A stretch of 64,000 nt of DNA from Gemmatimonadaceae bacterium. GTDB taxonomy: Bacteria; Gemmatimonadota; Gemmatimonadetes; Gemmatimonadales; Gemmatimonadaceae. The position numbers were made by a program, and so were the translations under genes. Positions 20,425 through 29,014 of this stretch are shown here, one piece after another; the stretch's first letter is position 1; each line of letters begins with the position of its first letter. The notes below the pieces were generated by a model. That model was not told where the DNA came from. It ran no database searches and saw nothing but the letters and a program-made list of their open reading frames with translations. The stretch is from positions 1 to 64,000 of the forward strand of contig JACCRF010000034.1 of the NCBI GenBank assembly GCA_013813715.1. Direction: 5' to 3'.

Positions 20425-22088
20425 CCGAGCTGCGGATAAGAAATTTTGCGATCATCGAGTCGCTCACGCTGCCGCTCGCAGGCGGCTTCAACGTTCTTTC
20501 AGGCGAGACCGGCGCCGGCAAATCCATTATTGTCGGGGCGCTCGGTTTCCTGCTCGGCGAGCGCGGGAGCTCTGACCTCATCAGGACCGGAACCGATAAA
20601 GCGACGGTCGAGGGAGTGTTCGAGCTGGGCGATTCACGCGCCGTCGCGAGTCTGATCGACGAGCGCGGGATTGACGCGGACGAAGGGAGAATCCTGCTAA
20701 AGCGCGAGATCTCTTCAAACGGCCGGGGACGCGCGTGGGCGAACGGATCACCGGTGACGGCTGCCGTGCTGGGCGAGATCGGGCGCGCACTCGTGAATCT
20801 TCACGGACAGCACGAGGCTCAGGCGCTGCTGGATGGTGAATCGCAGCGGCAGATACTCGATGCGTTTGGCGGATCGCTGCCGCAGGCGTCCGCCGTGCGG
20901 ACCGCACACGCCGACCTTGCTGAGACGCGGCGCGAGATGGGAGCGCTGAAATCACGGCGCGCGGATGCGGAGCGGCGCTCGGATTATCTCCGCCACGCAG
21001 TTCGGGAGATCGAAGTCGCAATGCTGACTGCGGGCGAGGACACGCGGCTGGAGGACGAAGCCCGCGTACTCGAGAATGCGGACGAGTTGCGGACGCTGGC
21101 CGAGGGCGTAGGCGCTGCACTCTCCGCCGACGAAGGGGGTGTCATGGAGCGGCTCGCCTCCGTAAGCCGGACACTCGGGAGTGTGAAGAAGGTTGATCCG
21201 GCTGGGGCGCGGCTGCAGGAGCTCTTCGATACCGGGTACTACGCACTCGACGAGCTGACTCGGGCGGTAGAGGAGTATGCACGGTCAGTGGACCTCGATC
21301 CCGAGCGACTCATCGCGGTGCGCCGGCGGCGCGAGGCGATCTACTCGCTTGTCAAAAAGTATGGCCCCACGCTCGATGACGTGATCGAGATGGGACGGCG
21401 CTCGCGTGCGGAGCTCGATCTGATCGATTCGGCGTCGTTCGACCTCGCCCAGCTCGAGACGCGCGAACTTGCGGCGGCTGTTCGCCTCGAGGGGGAAGCG
21501 GCGCGGCTTTCAGCGATGCGCACTGTGGCAGCGAAGAAGCTGGCGAAGTCGGTGGACGGAATTCTTCCAGAGCTTGGCATGAACGGAGGAAAGTTCACAG
21601 TGAATCTCGAGCTGAGGCCGGTTCCCGACGAGGACGGAGCCGAGAGTATCGAGTTCCGCGTCGCGCTCAACGTCGGCCATGATGCGCGGCCGCTCGCGAG
21701 GGTTGCTTCGGGTGGGGAGCTGTCGCGCGTGATGCTCGCTCTGAAGACGATACTCGCGCGGGCGGATCAGGTGCCGACGCTCGTGTTCGATGAAGTGGAC
21801 GCCGGCATTGGAGGAAAAGTCGGGCTGCAAGTGGGTGACACGCTGCGCAGGGTCGCGGAGCATCACCAGGTGTTCGCGATCTCGCATCTGCCGCAGATCG
21901 CGGCCCGCGCTCACAATCACATCGTAGTCGCCAAGGCGGCGAAGGGTGGGGTGACGACGGCCGATGTCTCGGTTCTCGAGGGGACGACGCGTATCGTCGA
22001 GATCGCGCGCATGCTGGGTGGTGATCCGGATAGCAAGGTTAGCCGCGCTCACGCGCGCGAGCTGCTCGAGACGGCGACGACTTCGTGA
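20418..22088 (+). CDS. recN: DNA repair protein RecN
   Basis: A 556-residue SMC-like ATPase acting in double-strand-break repair. Walker A GETGAGKS is near residue 31, a long coiled-coil region with a central break fills residues of about 150-370, and the C-terminal half has the ABC signature ASGGELSRVMLALK followed by Walker B LVFDEVDAGIGG near residue 456. Head-coil-head layout and size match RecN. The GTG start is inside the end of nadK and the stop overlaps the GTG of the next gene. Confidence 0.95.
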   Translation: MLTELRIRNFAIIESLTLPLAGGFNVLSGETGAGKSIIVGALGFLLGERGSSDLIRTGTDKATVEGVFELGDSRAVASLIDERGIDADEGRILLKREISSNGRGRAWANGSPVTAAVLGEIGRALVNLHGQHEAQALLDGESQRQILDAFGGSLPQASAVRTAHADLAETRREMGALKSRRADAERRSDYLRHAVREIEVAMLTAGEDTRLEDEARVLENADELRTLAEGVGAALSADEGGVMERLASVSRTLGSVKKVDPAGARLQELFDTGYYALDELTRAVEEYARSVDLDPERLIAVRRRREAIYSLVKKYGPTLDDVIEMGRRSRAELDLIDSASFDLAQLETRELAAAVRLEGEAARLSAMRTVAAKKLAKSVDGILPELGMNGGKFTVNLELRPVPDEDGAESIEFRVALNVGHDARPLARVASGGELSRVMLALKTILARADQVPTLVFDEVDAGIGGKVGLQVGDTLRRVAEHHQVFAISHLPQIAARAHNHIVVAKAAKGGVTTADVSVLEGTTRIVEIARMLGGDPDSKVSRAHARELLETATTS

Positions 22089-23869
22089 TTCTCCCCCTGC
22101 CGGCGGTGCCGTGGCAGGTCACGGGGAACCACTGGGTGACGTTGCCGTGCATTCATCCGGGTGATGCGTCGATCCACGTGCTCGGCGTCATTCACGCCAG
22201 GTCGCGGTCGGCGATCGAGTTCGCCGGGAGCGCGGAGTTCGCGGGGGGGGGAGGTGCGCCGCTAGCTCGTCTCGCGGTGTCCATCGACGGCCGTCGAGAG
22301 ACCCTTGGCGCGGAGGGTATTGCGTGGGAGCGCGAGGTTGGTTGGGTGCCGTCATTCAGTTGCCGTATCGGAGATCTCGCGCTTCGGGGGACCATCTGCG
22401 CGCCGCATGGAAAAAACGCCGACGTTGCGGGAGCCGTGATCGCGGTCGCGATCGAGAATCGCGGCGATGCAACGGCCAACGTTCGGCTTGGCCTCGAGGG
22501 TACGCTCGGCCACCGCCAGATGCGCGTCCGCACGGCGAGCGCTTTCACGGATGGGAACCGGATCGCTCGCGTCGAGGATTCGGTCGTTCTCGACGGGAAC
22601 AGCGCGCCGGCTCATCTCGCACTCGCAATCGGGTCGGCCGAGGCGGCAGAGATCACGATTCGCGAAGATGCCGAACCGTCGTGGGAGGTCACGACGCAGG
22701 TGGTGATAGAACCGGGAAAGATTGTCGAGCAGGCGTTCCTGATCGCGGCAGGTCCGGAGCGCGATGGTGCGGTGGCAACTCTCGCGGTGATGCGCCGTCG
22801 CGGATGGCGCGCGCTCCTTGCTGCAACCCGCACATCGCTGCGGGAAATGGAGCCCGCGACTGGCGTCGCGGCAGCCGACCGGCTCATCGCGCGCAACCTG
22901 TTCTTCACGTATTTCTGCAGCGTCGCGCGCGCTCTCGATGACGCGCATGTGTACGTCGTGCGAAGCCGGCTCCCGTGGAATGGTCGCGGCGTGACAATTC
23001 GCGATTGGGAGGCGTTGATGTGGGTGTTGCCGGCGGTGCAGCTCGCCGATGCCGCGCTGGCGCGAGAAGTACTGCTTCGCGTGTGCGAGCTCCACGGTTA
23101 TGCTCCCGGCGGCGGCGTACACTATCTGGACGGATCGCTGTTCGAGGCCGGGTTCTCGCTCGAGGGCGCGGCGGCGTATCCGATTGCGGTTGATTCGTAC
23201 ATCGTCCAGACCGGGGATGACAGAATCGTCGAGGAAGGGCTGCTCGCCGACTCGCTTTATGGCGCTCACGAGGACATCGAAGCGCGGCGGCATCCCACTT
23301 TGCCGCTGTATGCAACCGAGGTGAATCCCGACGGCGGAGTGCCGTCGCACGCCTACACGGCGCACGGCAACGCGATTGCAGCGCTGGCGTTCGAGGTGTT
23401 GCGAAGAACTCTCGACGAAAAGACGTCAGAGAAGGTCGAGGATGCAACCGTCGTGCGGGCTGCGCTGCTCCGTCATTTCGGCACCGATTCCGCGGGAGGG
23501 AAGCAGACGATCGCGAGTGCGTCCGATCTCGCTGGGAATGCATCGAGCGAAGACGAGCCGGCCGCGTCGTTGTACTGGCTTCCGTATTTCGATTTCATCG
23601 GCCGTGACGATTCGATCTATCGCCGCAGTGTGAAGCCGCTCGAGGCCGTCGCGCCGACCGAGCTTCTCGTTCGGTGCGCGCGGCTCATCGGACCGGCGAG
23701 CTCGGACGCGCTCGACTGGATGCGTCGCGCGCCGCTGGATGGTGGACGCGCCGCCGAGCGCGTGGATGCGGAAGGGCGCGCCACAGGAAACGGAGGGGAT
23801 GCCGCGCTGTCCGGTCTCCTCGCGTATCTCGCGTGGTATTCAGTTCACGCGCTTGGCGCAAAGGCTTAG
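22085..23869 (+). CDS. Six-hairpin glycosidase-like protein, unknown substrate
   Basis: The 594-residue product, without a signal peptide, has an N-terminal beta-rich half (about 1-250) and a helical C-terminal half. Segments such as RLPWNGRGVTIRDWEALMW, GGVHYLDGSLFEAGFSLEGA and VDSYIVQTGDD resemble the loops of alpha/alpha-toroid enzymes such as GH15, GH63 or debranching-type glucosidases. I cannot name a family or identify the catalytic acids with certainty. The GTG overlaps the recN stop (GTGA), so it is translated with a repair protein, which may only be an operon convenience. A cytoplasmic role in glycan or storage-polymer turnover is a guess. Confidence 0.75.
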   Translation: MILPLPAVPWQVTGNHWVTLPCIHPGDASIHVLGVIHARSRSAIEFAGSAEFAGGGGAPLARLAVSIDGRRETLGAEGIAWEREVGWVPSFSCRIGDLALRGTICAPHGKNADVAGAVIAVAIENRGDATANVRLGLEGTLGHRQMRVRTASAFTDGNRIARVEDSVVLDGNSAPAHLALAIGSAEAAEITIREDAEPSWEVTTQVVIEPGKIVEQAFLIAAGPERDGAVATLAVMRRRGWRALLAATRTSLREMEPATGVAAADRLIARNLFFTYFCSVARALDDAHVYVVRSRLPWNGRGVTIRDWEALMWVLPAVQLADAALAREVLLRVCELHGYAPGGGVHYLDGSLFEAGFSLEGAAAYPIAVDSYIVQTGDDRIVEEGLLADSLYGAHEDIEARRHPTLPLYATEVNPDGGVPSHAYTAHGNAIAALAFEVLRRTLDEKTSEKVEDATVVRAALLRHFGTDSAGGKQTIASASDLAGNASSEDEPAASLYWLPYFDFIGRDDSIYRRSVKPLEAVAPTELLVRCARLIGPASSDALDWMRRAPLDGGRAAERVDAEGRATGNGGDAALSGLLAYLAWYSVHALGAKA

Positions 23870-23915
23870 CGCTCGTAGCTTTGCGAAACTGGCTGCGATC
23901 GGCATTGCGGCCAGC

Positions 23916-23999
23916 GCTCGGGTGGCGAAACCGGTAGACGCGAGGGACTTAAAATCCCTTGGGCCAAAGCCCATGCGGGTTCGATCCCCGCCCCGAGCA
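23916..23999 (+). tRNA. tRNA-Leu (anticodon TAA)
   Basis: Acceptor arm GCTCGGG at 23916-23922 pairs with CCCGAGC at 23992-23998, followed by discriminator A. The anticodon stem AGGGA/TCCCT encloses CTTAAAA, giving anticodon TAA. A long variable arm (GGGC/GCCC) as in class II tRNAs and the T loop TTCGATC are present. CCA is not encoded. It reads UUA codons, which are rare in this GC-rich window. Confidence 0.95.
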
Positions 24000-24057
24000 C
24001 ATATCAGCAGGTCACACTCGAAGGGAGATACTGTCGAGGCCGCTGCAATCGACGTCG

Positions 24058-24816
24058 TCACAGTACTGGCGGCGTTGTAAGTGCGACGCCGAGCGTCCAC
24101 CCCGCACCTTGGCCTGAATTAAGGAGCACGCCGCCGTAGCTGAGGTCCAGCTGGACCCTGCCCGGGCGTCCCCATGCCCGGACGCCGATCTGATATTCGG
24201 CATCGCTGCCCGCCGAATCAAAGATTTCGCCTACGACTACGAAGTATTTGCGCAGCGACACCTCCGCCCGGTTCGCCGTAGTCAGCCACTGGTGGTCGTT
24301 ATCGTCTCCCCTCCGGTGGTCGTACACGGAGCCGATATTGGTGTGCAGCATCAGGCGTTCGCCGAAAAACGAGACGGTGACGGGGACATATGCATAGATG
24401 TTCGTACCGACACTCCGGATCCCCGACAGTCCAGGGTCCCGACCCGTGCCAAGAACCAGCCCGACCCCCCACCGGCGATTTGTCCTGGGGATGAGGACAG
24501 ACTTGAGCTGCGCCACGTATTCAGGATGCCCGTCACCCTCGTCTTTCCAGACGGCGATCAGCCCAAAGGACATTTCCAGGTTTCGAAATGGCGTGCACAC
24601 GGGTAGTGCCCATGACGAGCGTTGCCCATGCCACACCTGGATCTGGCACGCACGGAACTCTGTGATCGCGGCATCGTCCGTTATGTATTGCTGACCTGCC
24701 GACGCAGACGGTGAGGCGAGAACCACGAGCCCGGAAATGGCCAGACGCGCCCAAGCCTCCGGGAGTACACCGGGCTTGCTGAAGACTTTTCGCGTGCGAA
24801 CTGCTAATCTCGACAC
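24058..24816 (-). CDS. Exported protein, possibly outer-membrane beta-barrel, unknown function
   Basis: From the GTG at 24816 the product has 252 residues with a signal peptide of about 40 residues ending in ASA before GQQYITDD. The mature part is rich in alternating hydrophobic and polar stretches (for example SVLIPRTNRRWGVGLVLGTG, then IYAYVPVTVSFFGERLML) and ends in LGVALTTPPVL, a pattern of beta strands like outer-membrane barrels. I do not recognise a family. The frame stays open upstream, but that part is antisense to the coiled-coil gene. It is divergent from the GTPase operon with about 195 bases between. Confidence 0.65.
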   Translation of the reverse strand: MSRLAVRTRKVFSKPGVLPEAWARLAISGLVVLASPSASAGQQYITDDAAITEFRACQIQVWHGQRSSWALPVCTPFRNLEMSFGLIAVWKDEGDGHPEYVAQLKSVLIPRTNRRWGVGLVLGTGRDPGLSGIRSVGTNIYAYVPVTVSFFGERLMLHTNIGSVYDHRRGDDNDHQWLTTANRAEVSLRKYFVVVGEIFDSAGSDAEYQIGVRAWGRPGRVQLDLSYGGVLLNSGQGAGWTLGVALTTPPVL

Positions 24817-25011
24817 GTCATAAGAGGCAGCAGACTGTATTGATCGGTCAGGGAGAAAAGGAATCCCTGAGCCAAACCCTCGCGCCGAACCGCGATTCGC
24901 ATTACCGGCGGACACAATGGAGTTAGCGTAACGGGCTGGCAAGATGTGGCCGACGCCGCGCTTTCGCTGTAATTTTTCCTGCGCTCTTCCCGATAATCGA
25001 GAGGCCCGACA

Positions 25012-25632
25012 ATGGCCAGGACTGCTGGGCAGAAAACGAAAGCGGCTAACGGCCCGACCACCGACCCGCCAGCCGAAAGCATCGACCAGGTCCGCGACCT
25101 CCTCTTCGGCGGCCAGATGCGCATGGTTGATGCGAGACTCCAGGGCCTCGAACAGCGAATGCAGAACGAGAACGCCGCGGTACGCGCGGAGCTCGACCGG
25201 CAAGTCGCGACACTGGATGATTCCATCAGAAAGGAGCTCGCGCGACACGCCGAGCGCCTCGCGAGCGAGCGCACGAAACGCGGCGAAGATCTGAAGGCGC
25301 TCGGCGCCGATCTCAAGGAGGCGCTGAAAAACCTCGAACGCCGTCATCAGAGTCTCGAAGAAACCGCCGGGCTCGCCGACGCGGAATTGCGCGATCACCT
25401 TCTCAAGCAGAGCGCCGCGTTTTCAGGCGAGCTCGCCCGGACGGCTGAACGACTGTCGGGAGAGCTCGATCGAATCGCTACCGAGCTTCAGTCCGAGAAG
25501 CTCGACTCGGCGGCGCTTGTCGCGGGGCTCACGGATCTGGCCGGAAAACTCGCCGGCGGCGGTCGTTCAGCCACCAGTTCATCCAGCAGTTCATCCGCAC
25601 CTGCATCGGGCAAGCGAGCGTCGCGCGCCTGA
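25012..25632 (+). CDS. Coiled-coil protein, first gene of the GTPase/phosphatase operon
   Basis: The 206-residue protein has no signal or membrane segment. Residues of about 25-165 are charged heptad-like helix (runs of Glu, Lys, Arg, Leu, Ala), and the tail has a run of seven serines followed by a basic end. The name of the family is unknown to me. It precedes the OmpA-domain gene by 27 bases and is probably co-transcribed with it, the GTPase and the phosphatase, so it may be a scaffold or an effector of the set. Confidence 0.75.
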   Translation: MARTAGQKTKAANGPTTDPPAESIDQVRDLLFGGQMRMVDARLQGLEQRMQNENAAVRAELDRQVATLDDSIRKELARHAERLASERTKRGEDLKALGADLKEALKNLERRHQSLEETAGLADAELRDHLLKQSAAFSGELARTAERLSGELDRIATELQSEKLDSAALVAGLTDLAGKLAGGGRSATSSSSSSSAPASGKRASRA

Positions 25633-25659
25633 TCGGTAAATACGGACCCGATCCGTGAC

Positions 25660-27438
25660 TTGCGAGCGACCGTGACGTTGGACCCGCACGAGAATGTCGC
25701 AAACGGCGAGAAGCCCGTAGCCGAATTTGCTGCTCTGCGGCGGCTGCTCGTCGGGCCCGAGCAGCGCCGGCTCCAGGAGCTATCCGAGGAGATCGAAGCC
25801 AGAGAGCTCACTGCGGCTGAGCTCGCCGACCACCTTCCCGAGGCAATCGCGCTCCGGGGAAGCCGCGACCGGCAACTTGGTCGCGCACTCGGACCCACGA
25901 TAGAAACGGCGCTGCGCGAATCCATTCGCCGGAACCCGCGCGAAATGGCCACCGCCATCTTCCCGATATTGGGCCCAGCGATACGAAAAGCGATTGCCGA
26001 GGCGATGGCGGGGCTCGTGCGCTCGATCAACAACGCCGTCGATCAGAGTCTGTCCGTGAGAGGACTGAAGTGGCGCGTCGAGGCATGGCGCACAGGAGTG
26101 CCGTATCCCGACATCGTGATCAAGCACGCGCTCGTCTATCGAGTGGAACAGGTCTTTCTCGTGCATGCGGAGACTGGTTTGCTTCTCGAGCATGTGTCTG
26201 CACCCGATCTCAGCGTACCGGACGCGGACCTTATCTCGGGAATGCTCACCGCGATTCAGGATTTCGTGCGCGACTCCTTCCGTCCTGCAGAAGGTGCAAT
26301 GCTGCGCACGTTCAGCGTTGGCGAGCACACGGTTCAAGTCGAAGCGGGACCTCAGGCGCTGCTGGCGATAGTAGTGCGCGGCCAGGCGCCCGATACACTC
26401 CTTCGGCGCCAGCAGGACACACTCGAGACAGTCCATCTCGAGTTCGCGAGCCAGCTCACCAATTTTTCAGGCGAGGCGTTGCCCTTCGAGCCGGCGCGGC
26501 CACTGCTCGAGGGTTGTCTGGAGACCGTGCTGACGACCACGCAGCCCGGCGCGCCCCGTCGCCTGAGGTGGCTGCGCTGGGCCGTGCCCCTTTTTCTGAT
26601 CGTCGCGGTGATTGGCGGACTGTATGTGCGATCGGCGCTGCGGTGGGGCCGCGCGCTGGCTACGCTCAGGGCGGAGCCCGGCGTGGTCGTCGTGGATGCG
26701 TCGCGCGGATGGCGGCGCTGGAGCATCTCCGGAATGAAGGACCCAGTGGCCCGTGAGCCCAGCGCGGTTCTGGCAGCGGCGGGTCTCTCTTCCCGCGCGC
26801 TCTCCGGTACATGGGAATCGTATCTCTCGCTCGATTCGGCGATCGTGATAGCGCGGGCCACTCGGTCGCTCGGACTGACTTCGACAGCTGCCGTATCATT
26901 GCGCTCGGACACGCTGTTTGTCTCTGGCGTCGTGCCGTTAGAGGCGTTCGCACGCGCTCGCCAGGGCGGATTGCCGCCGGGCATTGCAGGGGTGGACCTC
27001 CGCTCGGCGAGTCCAGTACTGCCCGCCGCGCTCGAATCACTTCGGCAATCCATCGATGCAGAACTCGTGCAATTCGAACCGGGATCCTCGGAACTTCCTC
27101 AGGCCTCGATGACTCGATTAACAACGTTCGCTTCGCGGCTCCGTCAGCTCAACGACGGCGTGGCGGCGCTCGGCGCTTCAACCCGCCTCGTGCTTACCGG
27201 CCGTACCGATCCGACTGGCGCGGACGAAACGAACACCGCGCTTGCCCAGCGACGGGTTGATCGGGTAGCCGGTTTGCTTGCATTGTCCGGCGTCGACACA
27301 TCGCGGCTAATCCTGGACGCCGTCGCCACCGCGAGGCCTCTGCCCGCGGACGATCCGGCCGAGCGCGCGAGGATCAATCGGAGCGTATCATTTGCGGTGA
27401 CGGTGTCGGCCGATCATCGGACGGCCAGGGGGCAATGA
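25660..27438 (+). CDS. Single-span membrane protein with C-terminal OmpA domain and large cytoplasmic N-domain
   Basis: The protein has up to 592 residues. Residues 1 to about 300 are predicted cytoplasmic; one membrane helix lies near 307-327 (AVPLFLIVAVIGGLYV); the periplasmic remainder ends with an OmpA-type peptidoglycan-binding domain, with VLTGRTDPTGADETN and AQRRVDRVAGLL as its conserved core. The start could be TTG 25660, GTG 25672 or TTG 25678; all are in frame. The layout (cytosolic domain, helix, wall-binding domain) would let a cytoplasmic GTPase act at a point fixed to the wall. The N-domain is unassigned. The stop overlaps the GTPase start (ATGA). Confidence 0.85.
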   Translation: MRATVTLDPHENVANGEKPVAEFAALRRLLVGPEQRRLQELSEEIEARELTAAELADHLPEAIALRGSRDRQLGRALGPTIETALRESIRRNPREMATAIFPILGPAIRKAIAEAMAGLVRSINNAVDQSLSVRGLKWRVEAWRTGVPYPDIVIKHALVYRVEQVFLVHAETGLLLEHVSAPDLSVPDADLISGMLTAIQDFVRDSFRPAEGAMLRTFSVGEHTVQVEAGPQALLAIVVRGQAPDTLLRRQQDTLETVHLEFASQLTNFSGEALPFEPARPLLEGCLETVLTTTQPGAPRRLRWLRWAVPLFLIVAVIGGLYVRSALRWGRALATLRAEPGVVVVDASRGWRRWSISGMKDPVAREPSAVLAAAGLSSRALSGTWESYLSLDSAIVIARATRSLGLTSTAAVSLRSDTLFVSGVVPLEAFARARQGGLPPGIAGVDLRSASPVLPAALESLRQSIDAELVQFEPGSSELPQASMTRLTTFASRLRQLNDGVAALGASTRLVLTGRTDPTGADETNTALAQRRVDRVAGLLALSGVDTSRLILDAVATARPLPADDPAERARINRSVSFAVTVSADHRTARGQ

Positions 27439-27944
27439 TGCTTCAGAAGAAGATCTGCATGGTGGGCGTGTTTGGCACTGGCAAGACATGCCTCGTGCAG
27501 CAGTACGTCCACTCAATCTTTTCGGTGAAGTACCTGAGTACTGTCGGGGTCAAGATCGACAAGAAGGAGGTGCAGGTTGGCGATCAGCCGGTAACCCTTA
27601 TGCTCTGGGATCTCGAGGGCCGCGACAGCAACCGCGATGTCAACGGCAGTTACGTTCGCGGCGCCCATGGCCTCATCTACGTTGCTGACGGAACGCGCCG
27701 CGAGACGGTCGAGCAGCTGAGCGAAATCCAGGACATGGTAACAGGAGTAGTCGGCGAGATTCCATCAGTGATGGCGCTCAACAAGATCGACCTCACCGAT
27801 GAATGGCAGCTCGGCTCGTCTGATGAGAACCCGCCTGGGCCCAACGGTGTGCATCGAATCAGGACCAGCGCGAAGACAGGGGAAGGGGTCGAAGCGACGT
27901 TTCAGTGGCTCGCCGAGGCAACGATGAGGAATCCAGTAACGTGA
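27435..27944 (+). CDS. Ras/Rab-like small GTPase
   Basis: A 169-residue single-domain G protein: G1 GVFGTGKT (residues 10-17), G2 Thr in STVGVKI, G3 WDLEGRD, G4 NKID, G5 TSAKTGEG. This is the order of the Ras-superfamily members found in bacteria (the Rup families of prokaryotic Ras-like proteins). In G3 the catalytic Gln of DxxGQ is Arg, so own GTP hydrolysis is likely slow unless a partner supplies a residue. No lipidation signal is seen at the C-terminus. It overlaps both the OmpA gene and the PP2C gene by 4 bases, so the products are probably made in fixed ratio. Confidence 0.93.
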   Translation: MMLQKKICMVGVFGTGKTCLVQQYVHSIFSVKYLSTVGVKIDKKEVQVGDQPVTLMLWDLEGRDSNRDVNGSYVRGAHGLIYVADGTRRETVEQLSEIQDMVTGVVGEIPSVMALNKIDLTDEWQLGSSDENPPGPNGVHRIRTSAKTGEGVEATFQWLAEATMRNPVT

Positions 27945-28789
27945 CGATGCCTGCTGCCGCCGGACGCCCGATAACGGTCGACTGCTTCGGGCTCACGGAC
28001 AAAGGTCATGTGCGAGAGTCGAACCAGGACAATTTCCTGATCGTCGCCATCCGCAGGGCGGTAGACGTTCGCCACTCAAGTCTTTCTGCGGAAGCACTGG
28101 CCAACAAATTCGGAGCCGCTGACGCGCACCTTTTCGTCGTTGCCGATGGTGTGGGAGGCGGTCCGGAAGGAGACCACGCGAGTGAAAGCGTTGTTGCGGC
28201 GCTGCTCGCCTACGTGGCGGGCGCAGCGGGGTGTTATCAGAAGCTCACGACATCCGGTGAGCATGAGCTGTTTGAGCGGCTCGAGCAAACCGTGAGAGAG
28301 GTGCACCAAAAGCTGATTTCCCATCCAGGCAGCCGGCGCAGCCAGGCGCCCGCAACGACCCTCACGATGGTGCTGCTCGCGTGGCCGCGCGCGTACTTCA
28401 TTCACGTGGGAGATAGCCGGGCCTACGTCCGGCGCCGTGGCCGGCTTCAGCGTCTTACGCGCGACCAGACCGTTGGCGAGTACATGGTATCTCTTGGTGC
28501 GTGGACAGAAGAGCAGGCTGCCGGCTCGAGACCCGCCGCAACGCTCTCGAGCGCCGTCGGCGGACCGGACCTCTCTCCAGCGGTGGGACTCGTGGATCTC
28601 GAGCCAGGCGACAGCATCCTGCTCTGCACCGACGGACTGACCAGGCACCTCGAGGATGATCGCATTGCTGCGGTGCTCGATCAGCCCGACGGCGCCGAGA
28701 GCGTGACCCGCCAACTGGTGGATGAGGCGCTCACCGCCGGCGGCAGGGACAACGTGGCCGTGATCGTGGTGAGGGCGGTGGCGGCATGA
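27941..28789 (+). CDS. PP2C-family serine/threonine protein phosphatase
   Basis: The 282-residue product is a lone PP2C domain. Metal-binding motifs are complete: RESNQDN near the start, VVADGVGG, GDSRAY, CTDGLT and GGRDNVAV at the end. It would remove phosphate from Ser/Thr of target proteins in the cytoplasm. The GTG at 27941 overlaps the GTPase stop; ATG 27947 two codons later is also possible. No kinase gene is adjacent, so the substrate kinase is elsewhere. Confidence 0.93.
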   Translation: MTMPAAAGRPITVDCFGLTDKGHVRESNQDNFLIVAIRRAVDVRHSSLSAEALANKFGAADAHLFVVADGVGGGPEGDHASESVVAALLAYVAGAAGCYQKLTTSGEHELFERLEQTVREVHQKLISHPGSRRSQAPATTLTMVLLAWPRAYFIHVGDSRAYVRRRGRLQRLTRDQTVGEYMVSLGAWTEEQAAGSRPAATLSSAVGGPDLSPAVGLVDLEPGDSILLCTDGLTRHLEDDRIAAVLDQPDGAESVTRQLVDEALTAGGRDNVAVIVVRAVAA

Positions 28790-29014
28790 CCACGTTGCCC
28801 GTTGGCCGTTGCGTTCGAGTGAGAGTGTAACCGGAACAAACTGCACCGTTTCGACCTGCCTGCGGCGTTGTTGCGCCCGTGACCGCACGGAATGAATCCG
28901 ATCATTCGTTACGAGACGTATGCTTGACAGACCCAGCAATTAGCCGGGCGTGGCCCATTGTATGCAATGCTCGACAGTGAGCAAGCCCAAACATTCCATT
29001 CGCAGGAGACGCTT
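28790..29014. promoter_or_regulatory. Leader region upstream of the DUF4331 genes
   Basis: This 225-base gap has a short inverted repeat GAATGA/TCATTC at 28890-28907, a TTGACA at 28924-28929 without a matching -10 box at normal spacing, and CATTG/CAATG around 28956-28969. One of these could be part of a promoter or operator, but I cannot fix a start of transcription. An AGGAGA site stands 6 bases before ATG 29015. Confidence 0.35.

Noticed and set aside
25012-28789. Part of a type VI secretion cluster
   Set aside because: PP2C and OmpA domains occur there, but no tss gene, sheath or spike protein is found, and a Ras-like GTPase is not a T6SS part.
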